DNA of 64,000 nt from CAVUXJ01 sp963814975 (GTDB taxonomy: Bacteria; Acidobacteriota; Vicinamibacteria; Vicinamibacterales; CAVVIG01). The stretch is taken from the NCBI GenBank assembly GCA_963814975.1, contig CAWFFB010000007.1, forward strand, positions 124,001 to 188,000, in the 5' to 3' direction. A model generated the notes under the pieces. The model did not search any database, had not been told where the DNA came from, and worked only from the letters and a program-made list of their open reading frames with translations. Within the stretch, counting starts at the first letter, position 1. Each line of letters begins with the position of its first letter. Made by a program: the position numbers and the translations under genes. Positions 40,176 to 48,856 of the stretch are shown here, one piece after another.

Positions 40176-42275
40176 CTAAGGACAGGTCCCGCCACCTTTC
40201 GTCTGGGTGCGGAACTGCTCGTTGCCGTCGACGACGATCCTATCGGTCGCCTTGTAGAACGTCAACGTCTTGCCGGTGGTGTCCCGGCCGCACTGGTCGA
40301 TAATGGTCACCGGCGCACCCGTGACCACGTAACGCTCGTCGGCGCTGAAGTAGGTCATGCGCGCGCCGGTGGTCTTGCGGTTCTGATCGCGCAACGTCAC
40401 ATTCTCGTACCCCTCGACGCGCTCGAGCTCGTCGCCCGACGGCTTGAGATACAGCTCGATCTTCGTGGCGGTCATGTCGCCCGGTGGGCCGATGACGTGT
40501 GCATCGCCGGTATACGCGGCGCGCCTGACAGCTTCCTCGTACTTGAGGTCACCGGCACTGGCGACCGAGCGCGTACGCTCCTTACGCTTGTCCTTGGTTT
40601 CCTGCTCGAGCGCTATCGTGGTCGTTACCGACCCGTTCGCGGCAAGGTCTCCCGTGTTCTCGTCGATGACAATGGTGTTGCCTTTGATGAAGGTTTCACC
40701 CTGATAGAGCTGGGCATTCCCGCCGTAGGACGCCATCGCCCCCGGCCCGTCGTACGACAGTTCCCCGGCCGTAACAATCACCGGCAGATCCGGTTTCAGC
40801 ATCGCGGGCAGCTTCGCGTCCTTCGATCCCGGTTTTTGCCCGCCCTTGTTCGGAACAATCTCGCTCTTCACCACGCCGACGGCGTGCAGCAACGGGCCGG
40901 CAAGCGTCACGTCGATGCGCGTCGCCGTCACCGCAAGCCGCTCGTTCACGACTCGAGGGGTTTCCATTCCCGGCTCGGTACCGCTGAGACCGAGGGTGCC
41001 TTGGGTCACGAGGTATTGGGCGCCGGCCGCCGTCGCTGTCATCTGGCGGTCCGTGAAACGGACCGCCCCGGAGAATGTCGCGTCGTCGATTGCGCCCGCA
41101 CCGGGGGTGAGGGCGACCTGGAGGCCTCGCGACCGTGCCTCACGGTTGATTTCCGGTCCGCGCTCGCGGAACAGCACATTTCCTGCAAAGCGTGCGCGCG
41201 TCAGTCCTTTGCCGGCTTCGCCGGTGCCGTCGAGCGTCTGCGCGCGAATGGTCCGGGCCAGCGCGTTCGGCTCCGCCGGGAAGGTGAGTTCCACATTCTC
41301 CCTGGCCGTCAATGCGGTCGGCGATGAACCGTCGGGGCCAAGAGCGATATCGACGAGGTTCGAGGTGATTCGGCGGCCGGCATGGCCGCTTTCACCCGCC
41401 AATTGGATTGCGGCGTCCCCGGTGACGAGGACATGCTCGAGTGTCTGACCGTCTGGCAGATACTTCAGGTCGATGTCGCGGCCCGACAGCGCCTCGAGTC
41501 CGCCAGCGCCGGTCTTCGCGCCGGTCATCCGCGAGTTGCCGCGGAGCTCGAGAGCCTCGAGCCGCTCTTCGTCGGGGCTCAGGCGGGCATTGCCGACGTC
41601 GGCTTGGGTCGTCTCCGTACCGCGCACGGCCTTCATCCCGCGCTCGAATCGGATGACATGGTCAAAGCGATTGAGCGCGGCGGTTCCCGCTGTGACGATC
41701 AGACCACCCGCCCCGGCGGCATCCGGCGACATCTGCACGACGACTTTATCGAGAAGGGTGACCAGATCGGCCGTCTTGTCGTAGGTCAGGCCGACCGCCG
41801 TTCCGCTCATGCGCCCGCGTGAAAACGCGACCGGTCCGGGCGCGTCGACCAGCCCCCCGTTTTCCGTGTAGGTCGCGCGCTCCGTGCGGACGACGAGGCC
41901 GTCGGTGACCGCCAGCCGTACATCGCCGACGAGCGACAGTTTCGATTCGTCATGACCCGAGTCGCCCTGTTTGGCGGCGATCGTGAACGTACGGCCGCCG
42001 GCGCGCTCCGTGACGATCTTCACACCGAGCATTTTGGCGGAGCCGTCCTGGTAGGTCAGGAGCTTGTCGTACTCGATCCGGACTTCTTCCTGGTCGCGAT
42101 TGAGACGAATCGTCCGTCCGGTGGCGCTTTCGGCCGTTGCCTTCGGGTCTGTCGATGTCACGGGGGGCGAACCCGACGTCGGGCCACGCCCCCTGAACGC
42201 AAACGCCACCACGACCGCGAATACCACGGCGGCCACAGCGATCAGCAGGCGCGCCGGGCGCTGCCAGTTGCTCAT
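40176..42275 (-). CDS. LptC-LptA fusion: LPS transport periplasmic bridge protein
   Basis: A 699-residue protein with an N-terminal membrane anchor (RLLIAVAAVVFAVVVAFAF, residues about 9-27) and then LptC-like and OstA/LptA-like beta-jellyroll sequence. LptC part: RIEYDKLLTYQDGSAKMLG, LVVRTERATYTENGGLVDAP. Middle and C-terminal LptA/OstA parts: FTDRQMTATAAGAQYLVTQG, NTIVIDENTGDLAANGSVTT, AAYTGDAHVIGPPGDMTATK and ARMTYFSADERYVVTGAPV. In the standard system LptC (inner membrane) and LptA (periplasm) are separate and short (about 190 and 185 residues); here one long chain may build much of the bridge. lptB follows. The domain limits are approximate. Confidence 0.8.
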   Translation of the reverse strand: MSNWQRPARLLIAVAAVVFAVVVAFAFRGRGPTSGSPPVTSTDPKATAESATGRTIRLNRDQEEVRIEYDKLLTYQDGSAKMLGVKIVTERAGGRTFTIAAKQGDSGHDESKLSLVGDVRLAVTDGLVVRTERATYTENGGLVDAPGPVAFSRGRMSGTAVGLTYDKTADLVTLLDKVVVQMSPDAAGAGGLIVTAGTAALNRFDHVIRFERGMKAVRGTETTQADVGNARLSPDEERLEALELRGNSRMTGAKTGAGGLEALSGRDIDLKYLPDGQTLEHVLVTGDAAIQLAGESGHAGRRITSNLVDIALGPDGSSPTALTARENVELTFPAEPNALARTIRAQTLDGTGEAGKGLTRARFAGNVLFRERGPEINREARSRGLQVALTPGAGAIDDATFSGAVRFTDRQMTATAAGAQYLVTQGTLGLSGTEPGMETPRVVNERLAVTATRIDVTLAGPLLHAVGVVKSEIVPNKGGQKPGSKDAKLPAMLKPDLPVIVTAGELSYDGPGAMASYGGNAQLYQGETFIKGNTIVIDENTGDLAANGSVTTTIALEQETKDKRKERTRSVASAGDLKYEEAVRRAAYTGDAHVIGPPGDMTATKIELYLKPSGDELERVEGYENVTLRDQNRKTTGARMTYFSADERYVVTGAPVTIIDQCGRDTTGKTLTFYKATDRIVVDGNEQFRTQTKGGGTCP

Positions 42276-42371
42276 AGATCTTGAAATTGCAGATTGCAGA
42301 TTTCAGATTGAATTTCAGATTGGCCCCAATCTGCAGGAAATCCGCCATTCAGTCTGAAATCTGCGATGCTG
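42276..42371. repeat. AT-rich 7-bp array (AGATTTC) between recJ and lptCA
   Basis: AGATTGC, AGATTTC, AGATTGA, ATTTCAGATTGG (42292-42325) face CCAATCTGCAGGAAATCC and TCAGTCTGAAATCTGCG (42326-42366). Period 7 bp with complementary arms; noticeably more AT-rich than the flanking genes. Confidence 0.8.
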
Positions 42372-44096
42372 CTAGCTCTCCGAGCTCCTTATGTCCGCGA
42401 GGGTAAGCTCGACGTACGTCTCTCCATTGTACTGGTTCTGCTCCAGCGAGAAGGCGACGTCGAGCGCGGCCTTGTGTTCGGTGAGGTAATCGTGGCGTTC
42501 GGCTCCGCGCCATGCGATCGCGCGGAATATCCGGCCATCCTGCCTGAGGGCCATCTTGAGGTGGCGTTCCTTGAGTTTTCTCGGGCCGTCGATGATCTCG
42601 ACGCCGCGTGCGGCGAACACAGGCCGCGGGTTCCCGGCGCCGAACGGGGCCAACTGGGCAACCGCCGCGGCGATGCCGCCCGTGATTCCCTTGAAGGCCA
42701 GATCCCCGTCGATCCGCAGGCGGGGCATGAGATCTTCAGGGCCCAGAGTGTCGTCGGCCACGTCGTTCACCTGTGACCGCAACTCGCGAATCCGCGCCGC
42801 CTCCATGGTCAGGCCGGCCGCCTGACGATGGCCGCCGAAGCGGACGAACAGGTGGGCGCAGCGTTCGAGCGCGCCGAGCATGTCGAAACGGGGAATGCTC
42901 CGGCAGGATCCGTGGGCGACACCCTCGTCGACCGACAGCACGATGGCCGGACGGTGAAAGGCATCGACCAGCTTCGAGGCGACAATCCCGATCACGCCGC
43001 GGTGCCATCCCTCCCCGGCGACGACGAGCACCGAACGTGCCCCGACGTCCGGATCGGTCTGGACGATCTTCCTGGCAGCCGCCAGAATCACCGCTTCTTC
43101 CTCCTGACGCCGGACGTTCTCGCCGTCGAGTTGCACGGCCAGCGCCCGCACCTCCTCGCCCAGCGCTTCGTCGGTCGCGAGCAGCAGCCGCGCCGCGATA
43201 TCCGGGGTGGCCATACGGCCGGCCGCGTTCACCCGCGGTGCCAGCATGAACGCAATGTGATAGCTGTCGATGGTCTTGCCGGTCAGCCCGGCCACGTCGA
43301 GCAGGGCCCGCAGCCCCACCTTGTGAGGACCGCGCGAGAGCAGATCGAGACCGATCTTCGCGATGACGCGGTTCTCGCCGACGAGCGGCACGACATCGGC
43401 GAGCGTGCCGAGGGCCGCGATCTTGATGAAGCCCGGCAGCCACGCGTCATGGCGCGTCTCGCGACAGAGCGCCTGCACGAGCTTGAGCGCCACGCCGACA
43501 CCCGCCAGGTGCTTGTCCGGATAGGAGCAATCGCGGCGCTTGGGGTTGATCACGGCAAGCGCCGGGGGCAATTCGGCGTCGGGCTCGTGGTGGTCGGTGA
43601 TGATCAGATCGACGCCGTGTTCGCTGGCGCGACGTGCGGCCTCGGCACCGCGAATGCCACAGTCGACCGAGACGATCAGCGAGACGCCGTCGGCGTGCAG
43701 CCGATCGATGGCTGCCGGCTGCAGGCCGTATCCATCCTTGATCCGTTCGGGGAGGAAGTGGACGACGTCGGCGCCGAGCAGCTCGAGCGCCCGGCGAAGG
43801 ATCACCGTGGAGGTGATGCCGTCCACGTCGTAGTCGCCGTGGATGGCGATCCGCTCCCGCCTGCCGACCGCCGCGAGAATGCGATCGACCGCCACCCGCA
43901 TGCCGGCGAGCGCCATCGGGTCGTGAAGATGCTCGATCGAAGGGTTGAGGAAGCGGTGCGCCAGCTCCGGATCGCCCAGGCCGCGCTGGATCAGCAGGCG
44001 AGCGACCACCGGCGGAACACCCAGCGCCGCCGCCAGACGGTCGGCGACGGCATCGTCACACGTCTGGCAATCCCATCTCGGCGCGACCGTTGACAT
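42372..44096 (-). CDS. recJ: Single-stranded-DNA-specific exonuclease RecJ
   Basis: A 574-residue 5'-3' exonuclease of the DHH family, for recombinational and mismatch repair. DHH motifs: IHGDYDVDGITSTVILRRAL, IVSVDCGIRGAEAA, LIITDHHEPDAELPPALAVI, and DHHA1 region HRGVIGIVASKLVDAFHRPA with SCRSIPRFDMLGALERCAHL and FGGHRQAAGLTMEAARI. The C-terminal OB-like domain has PFGAGNPRPVFAARGVEII. Complete. accA lies upstream (stop 15 bases before the start codon), so they may be co-transcribed. The start is ATG 44096. Confidence 0.94.
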   Translation of the reverse strand: MSTVAPRWDCQTCDDAVADRLAAALGVPPVVARLLIQRGLGDPELAHRFLNPSIEHLHDPMALAGMRVAVDRILAAVGRRERIAIHGDYDVDGITSTVILRRALELLGADVVHFLPERIKDGYGLQPAAIDRLHADGVSLIVSVDCGIRGAEAARRASEHGVDLIITDHHEPDAELPPALAVINPKRRDCSYPDKHLAGVGVALKLVQALCRETRHDAWLPGFIKIAALGTLADVVPLVGENRVIAKIGLDLLSRGPHKVGLRALLDVAGLTGKTIDSYHIAFMLAPRVNAAGRMATPDIAARLLLATDEALGEEVRALAVQLDGENVRRQEEEAVILAAARKIVQTDPDVGARSVLVVAGEGWHRGVIGIVASKLVDAFHRPAIVLSVDEGVAHGSCRSIPRFDMLGALERCAHLFVRFGGHRQAAGLTMEAARIRELRSQVNDVADDTLGPEDLMPRLRIDGDLAFKGITGGIAAAVAQLAPFGAGNPRPVFAARGVEIIDGPRKLKERHLKMALRQDGRIFRAIAWRGAERHDYLTEHKAALDVAFSLEQNQYNGETYVELTLADIRSSES

Positions 44097-44111
44097 GTTA
44101 CCTGCGCATCC

Positions 44112-45083
44112 CTAGCGGCGCTCCTCCATGTACTCGAGCCCGGCCCGGCCGATCGCGCGGAACTTTTCGTAGCGCGCCGACAGCCTCGTGTCGCTGTCGA
44201 GCGCGCTGACCTCGGCGAGGGTCCGAACCAGCACAGCATCGACCAGCCGCGCCGCGGCCGCCGGATCGGTGTGTGCCCCGCCGACCGGTTCAGGCACGAT
44301 CTCGTCGATGATGCCGAACGCGAGCAGATCGGGCGCGGTCAATTTGAGGGCCGCGGCGGCCTCGACTTTCTTCGCCGGGTCGCGCCAGAGAATCGCGGCG
44401 CATCCTTCCGGCGGAATCACGCTGTAGATCGCGTACTCCTGCATCAGAATCCGATCGCCAATGGCAACCCCGAGCGCCCCGCCGCTGCCGCCTTCCCCGC
44501 TCACCATCACCACGATCGGCGCATCGAGCATCATCATTTCACGCAGGTTCACGGCGATCGCCTCGGCGACGCCGCGCTCCTCGGATTCGATGCCGGGAAA
44601 CGCGGCCGGCGTATCCACGAAGATGATGATCGGCCGGTGGAATTTCGCCGCCAGCCGCATCGCGCGCAGCGCCTTGCGGTAGCCCTCCGGCCGCGTGTAG
44701 CCGAAGTTCCGGTAAATCTTGTCCTTGGTATCCCCGCCCTTGACGTGGCCGACGAGCAGAACCGGCTGGCCGTGGTACTCGACAAACCCGGTCATGATGG
44801 CGTGATCGTCGGCGAAGCGCCGGTCGCCATGAATCTCGACGAAGCCGGGAAAGAGCCGCTCGATGAAGTCCTGGAGTCCTGGACGATTCTGGTGGCGCGC
44901 GACCTGCACCCGCTGCCAGGGGGTAAGGGTCCTGTAGAGTTCCGCCCGGACCGATTCCAGCCGCCGCCGCAACGACTCCGCCTCGCGCTCGAGCGCGAGC
45001 GTGCGCGGCAGCGATTCGAGCGTCTCGATCTCCTTCAGGAGAACGGCGATCGGCTCTTCGAATTCGAGGGGCTCAGGAGGCAT
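44112..45083 (-). CDS. accA: Acetyl-CoA carboxylase carboxyltransferase subunit alpha
   Basis: A 323-residue subunit that, with AccD (not in the window), transfers CO2 from biotin to acetyl-CoA, the first step of fatty-acid synthesis. LEFEEPIAVLLKEIETLESL and RTLTPWQRVQVARHQNRP lead to the carboxyltransferase core: HGDRRFADDHAIMTGFVEYH, GDTKDKIYRNFGYTRPEGYR, PIIIFVDTPAAFPGIESEER and VVMVSGEGGSGGALGVAIGD, then VIPPEGCAAILWRD. Full family length. It lies between a heptamer array upstream and recJ downstream on the minus strand. Confidence 0.95.
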   Translation of the reverse strand: MPPEPLEFEEPIAVLLKEIETLESLPRTLALEREAESLRRRLESVRAELYRTLTPWQRVQVARHQNRPGLQDFIERLFPGFVEIHGDRRFADDHAIMTGFVEYHGQPVLLVGHVKGGDTKDKIYRNFGYTRPEGYRKALRAMRLAAKFHRPIIIFVDTPAAFPGIESEERGVAEAIAVNLREMMMLDAPIVVMVSGEGGSGGALGVAIGDRILMQEYAIYSVIPPEGCAAILWRDPAKKVEAAAALKLTAPDLLAFGIIDEIVPEPVGGAHTDPAAAARLVDAVLVRTLAEVSALDSDTRLSARYEKFRAIGRAGLEYMEERR

Positions 45084-45111
45084 ATCACAACAGCTATCGG
45101 CGGTCAGTCAT

Positions 45112-45266
45112 CAGCTTTATTCGTTCTCCGTTCGGCGTTCTCCGTTCGGCGTTCTCCGTTCGGCGTTCTCCGTTCGACGTTCTCGGTTCGACGTTCTCCG
45201 TTCGACGCTCTCGGTCGTCGTCTCCGTTCGTTGAACGTCGCACGCCGAACGCAGAACGAAGAACGG
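45112..45266. repeat. 7-bp inverted array (GTTCTCC/GTTCGGC) between dnaE and accA
   Basis: GTTCTCC, GTTCGGC, GTTCTCC, GTTCGGC, GTTCTCC, GTTCGAC in 7-base steps from 45122 to about 45208, then GAACGTC, GCACGCC, GAACGCA, GAACGAA, GAACGG (45233-45263) as the shorter reverse arm. Same word family as 2001-2320 and 13304-13530. Confidence 0.85.
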
Positions 45267-48200
45267 TCAGCGGAGCGAGACGGCTCCCCGTCCGACGACC
45301 TGCTCGACTTCCGCAACGAGCCTGGACGAGGGCCGGACGCGAATCTGCGACGACACGTCCGCCTTCACGCGCAGGCGTCTTGAATCGCCCGGAAGCTCGA
45401 TTTCGAACGACACCCGGCGATCCCCGCGGTGTCGCGAGAAGATCTCGCCGAGCGCCTCGAACAGCCCGCGGCCGGCCGGCACGGTCAGGCGGATCGCCAC
45501 TTCCCGTGTCAGCCGTTCGCGCACGTCCTCGATCGACGTGATCTCCGACGCCAGGACTCGCACCGATTCCTCGTCGCGTTCCAGCTTTCCCCGGACGAGG
45601 ACCATGGTTCCGGACTCGATCAGACTCCCCGCGCGCTGGTACGCTTCCGGGAAGGCGATCACCTCCACCCCCCCTTGCGAATCCTCGAGCGTGAAGACCG
45701 CCATGCGATCGCCCTTGCGGGTCTTCAGCTGCCGGCAGGCCCCGATGACGCCGCCGATGCTCGTGTCGGGCTCGATCGGTTTCGGCCCGCCCGGCCCCCA
45801 TGCGTCGCTGCGGGAACCGGTGGCCGGCATCTGCGCCAGCTCGCCGGTCGAGCGTGCGCCGAACTCCTTCAGCTCGCTCGCGAAGCGATCGACCGGATGC
45901 CCGCTCCAGTACAGCCCGAGTGTCTCCTTTTCGAAGGCGAGCTGGTCGGCCTCCGTCCAGGGCGGCACCTCGGGCAATGCCATCGCCTTCGCGGTCTCGC
46001 CCGCGTTCACGTGGAACTCATCCCCCAGTCCGAGCAGCTGGGCCTGCCCTTCGTCTCGATCGCGCTGATGGCGGGTGCCATGGTCGCACGCGGCGTCGAT
46101 CCCGGCAATCAGCCGGGGCCGGAACACGGCCGGCCCGAGCGCGGCGAGCAGCCGATCAGCGGTCGCGAGCGAATCGAAAGCGCCGGCCTTGATCAAGCTC
46201 TCAAAGACCCGTTTGTTGACCAGCCGGAGGTCCAGGTCCTCGCACAGCGCGTGGAGCGATGCGACGCGGCCTTGCGGCTGCTTCGCCCGCACTTCGAGGA
46301 GCGACTGAATCGCCCCTTCGCCGACGTTCTTGATCGCCGTCAGCCCGAATCGAACACCCTCAGGCGTGACGGTAAACGCCAGCTGGCTCTCGTTGAGATC
46401 CGGGGGCAGCACCGGAATGCCCCGGTCGCGGCACTCTCCGAGGTACAACGTCAGCTTGTCGGTGTTCGCCGATTCAATCGTGAGCAGGGCGGCGGCGAAC
46501 TGCCAGGGATAGTTCGCTTTGAGATAGGCGGTCTGGTACGCGAGCAGCGCGTACGCCGTGGAGTGCGACTTGTTGAAGCCATAGCCGGCGAAATGCTCCA
46601 TCAGCTCGAAGATGTGGGCGGCCTTCTTGTCGTTGATGCCGTTCCTCTTCGCGCCTTCGAGAAACTTGCCGCGCATCCGCCCCATCACCTCGGGGTCCTT
46701 CTTCCCCATCGCCTTGCGCAGCAGATCCGCCTCGCCGAGCGTGAAGCCCGCCAGCACGTTCGAGATGCGCATCACCTGTTCCTGATAGGCGATCACGCCA
46801 TACGTGTCGGCCAGAATCGGCTCGAGCTGCGGCAGCTCGAACTTCACCTCGGTCCTGCCCTGCTTTCGCGCAATGAAGTCGTCAACCATCCCGCTGCGCA
46901 GCGGCCCGGGCCGGTAGAGCGCATTCAACGCGATCAGGTCCTCCAGTCGCTGAGGCTTGGCTTTGCGCAGAATGTCGCGCATGCCGCTGCTCTCGAACTG
47001 GAAGATGCCGAAGGTCTGACCGTCCTGGAAAATCTGATACGTCTTCGCATCGTCGAGCGGGACGTCCTCGATGGCGAGCACGACCCCGGTGGTGCGCGCG
47101 ATTTCCGCAATCGCGTCGAAAATAAGCGTCAGGGTGCTGAGGCCGAGAAAATCCATCTTCAGCAGGCCGACGCGCTCGATCTCCTTCATCGACCACTGGG
47201 TCGTGATCTCGTCGCGGGCTCCCTTGTACAACGGCGCGTATTCGGTGATCGCTTTCGGCGCGATGACGACGCCCGCGGCGTGCACCGATGCGTGCCGGGT
47301 CATGCCCTCGAGCCGGCGGGCGACGCTCAGTAACTCCTTCACCTTCGGATCGTTGCGCTCCAGATCCTTCAGCGCCTGGCTTTCCTCGAGCGCCTTGTCG
47401 AGCGTCATCTCGAGCGTCGGCGGGATCAGCTTCGCGACCTTGTCCACGTCGCTGAAGGGCATCTCGAGCACACGGCCGACGTCCCGCACGACGGCCTTGG
47501 CTTTCATGGTGCCAAACGTGATGATCTGGGCGACGTTCTCGCGCCCGTACTTCCGCGTGACGTAGTCGATGACCTCGCCCCGCCGGCGCTCGCAGAAGTC
47601 GATGTCGATATCGGGCAGCGAGATGCGCTCCGGGTTCAGAAAGCGCTCGAAGATCAGACCGAAGCCGATCGGATCGACGTCGGTAATGCGCATGCAATAC
47701 GCCACCAGGCTGCCGGCAGCCGACCCGCGCCCGGGGCCGACCGGAATCCCCTGCTCCCGCGCATAGCGGATGAAGTCCCAGACGATCAGGAAGTAGCCCG
47801 GGTATTTCATCCGCTTGATCATCTCGATCTCGTACGAGAGCGCCCTCTCGTATTCGTCGATGGTGTGGCGGAGCATGCCGGCGGCGGCCAGCTGCTGCAA
47901 CCGGACCAACCGCTGCTTGAACCCTTCGCGCGCCACGTGCTCGAAGTAATCGTCCAGCGTGAAGTCGGGCGGCACCTCGAAGTTCGGCAGGTGTGAGGCG
48001 CCTTCTTCGAGGGTGACGTTGCAGCGCTCCGCGATCCGAACCGTGTTGACGAGGGCCTCTGGATAGTCCTTGAAGGTGGCGGCCATTTCCTCGGCGGACT
48101 TGAGGAAGAACTGCCGCGCATCGTAGCGGAGCCGCTTCGGATCGCTGAACGCCTTCCCGGTACCGATGCAGAGCAGAATATCGTGCGCGTGCGCGTCGCT

Positions 48201-48836
48201 CTCGCGCAGGTAATGCACGTCGTTGGTACAGACCAGCGGCAGGTTCAGGTCCCGCGCAATCGCCGGCAGACCGCTGTTGACCAATCGCTGTTCCTCGATG
48301 CCGTGCCACTGCATCTCGAGAAAGAAATTGTCCGGTCCGAGGATGTCCCGGTAGGCGCCGGCGGCTTCGATCGCCTTCTTTTCCTGCTGGTGTGACAGCC
48401 CCTCGGCCACCTCGCCTTTCAGGCAGCTGCTCAAGCCGATCAGCCCCTTCGCGTGCCGGGCGAGGAATTCCTTGTCGATCCGCGGCTTGTAATAGAAGCC
48501 TTCGGTGTAGCCACTCGAGACCAGCTTGATCAGGTTGTGATAGCCCTCGAGCGTCTCAGCGAGCAGGACCAGATGGTTCTGCGTCTCGCCCGGCTGCCCG
48601 CTCTTGGTCTGGCGGCTTCCCGGTGCGACGTAGACCTCGCAGCCGAGAATCGGATTCAGCCCGCGAGCGCGCGCATGGTCGTGAAACATCACCGACGAGA
48701 ACAAGTTGCCGTGCTCGGTCACGGCGATCGCGGGCATCTTCAGCGCAACCGCCTGATCCAGCAGCTCGTCGATGCGACAGGCGCCATCGAGGAGCGAGTA
48801 CTCGGTGTGAAGGTGAAGATGTGCAAACTCAGTCAT
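45267..48836 (-). CDS. dnaE: DNA polymerase III subunit alpha DnaE
   Basis: A 1189-residue replicative polymerase. N-terminal PHP domain: FAHLHLHTEYSLLDGACRID and AVTEHGNLFSSVMFHDHAR. Palm domain: PVGPGRGSAAGSLVAYCMRI, ISLPDIDIDFCERRRGEVID (catalytic Asp pair near residue 405-412). Then QWSMKEIERVGLLKMDFLGL with the third Asp, FGIFQFESSGMRDILRKAK, YQEQVMRISNVLAGFTLGEA and FNKSHSTAYALLAYQTAYLK; a tandem HhH and an OB fold near 1030-1110 (RMAVFTLEDSQGGVEVIAFP). It is intact over 3.6 kb. The type is DnaE1. Confidence 0.96.
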   Translation of the reverse strand: MTEFAHLHLHTEYSLLDGACRIDELLDQAVALKMPAIAVTEHGNLFSSVMFHDHARARGLNPILGCEVYVAPGSRQTKSGQPGETQNHLVLLAETLEGYHNLIKLVSSGYTEGFYYKPRIDKEFLARHAKGLIGLSSCLKGEVAEGLSHQQEKKAIEAAGAYRDILGPDNFFLEMQWHGIEEQRLVNSGLPAIARDLNLPLVCTNDVHYLRESDAHAHDILLCIGTGKAFSDPKRLRYDARQFFLKSAEEMAATFKDYPEALVNTVRIAERCNVTLEEGASHLPNFEVPPDFTLDDYFEHVAREGFKQRLVRLQQLAAAGMLRHTIDEYERALSYEIEMIKRMKYPGYFLIVWDFIRYAREQGIPVGPGRGSAAGSLVAYCMRITDVDPIGFGLIFERFLNPERISLPDIDIDFCERRRGEVIDYVTRKYGRENVAQIITFGTMKAKAVVRDVGRVLEMPFSDVDKVAKLIPPTLEMTLDKALEESQALKDLERNDPKVKELLSVARRLEGMTRHASVHAAGVVIAPKAITEYAPLYKGARDEITTQWSMKEIERVGLLKMDFLGLSTLTLIFDAIAEIARTTGVVLAIEDVPLDDAKTYQIFQDGQTFGIFQFESSGMRDILRKAKPQRLEDLIALNALYRPGPLRSGMVDDFIARKQGRTEVKFELPQLEPILADTYGVIAYQEQVMRISNVLAGFTLGEADLLRKAMGKKDPEVMGRMRGKFLEGAKRNGINDKKAAHIFELMEHFAGYGFNKSHSTAYALLAYQTAYLKANYPWQFAAALLTIESANTDKLTLYLGECRDRGIPVLPPDLNESQLAFTVTPEGVRFGLTAIKNVGEGAIQSLLEVRAKQPQGRVASLHALCEDLDLRLVNKRVFESLIKAGAFDSLATADRLLAALGPAVFRPRLIAGIDAACDHGTRHQRDRDEGQAQLLGLGDEFHVNAGETAKAMALPEVPPWTEADQLAFEKETLGLYWSGHPVDRFASELKEFGARSTGELAQMPATGSRSDAWGPGGPKPIEPDTSIGGVIGACRQLKTRKGDRMAVFTLEDSQGGVEVIAFPEAYQRAGSLIESGTMVLVRGKLERDEESVRVLASEITSIEDVRERLTREVAIRLTVPAGRGLFEALGEIFSRHRGDRRVSFEIELPGDSRRLRVKADVSSQIRVRPSSRLVAEVEQVVGRGAVSLR

Positions 48837-48856
48837 GCATCACACGGTCCGCCCGG

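Noticed and set aside
45429..47333. Long plus-strand open frame (634 codons) opposite dnaE
   Set aside because: An antisense shadow of an unmistakable dnaE; the composition is Arg/Gln/Leu-rich and no domain is recognisable.
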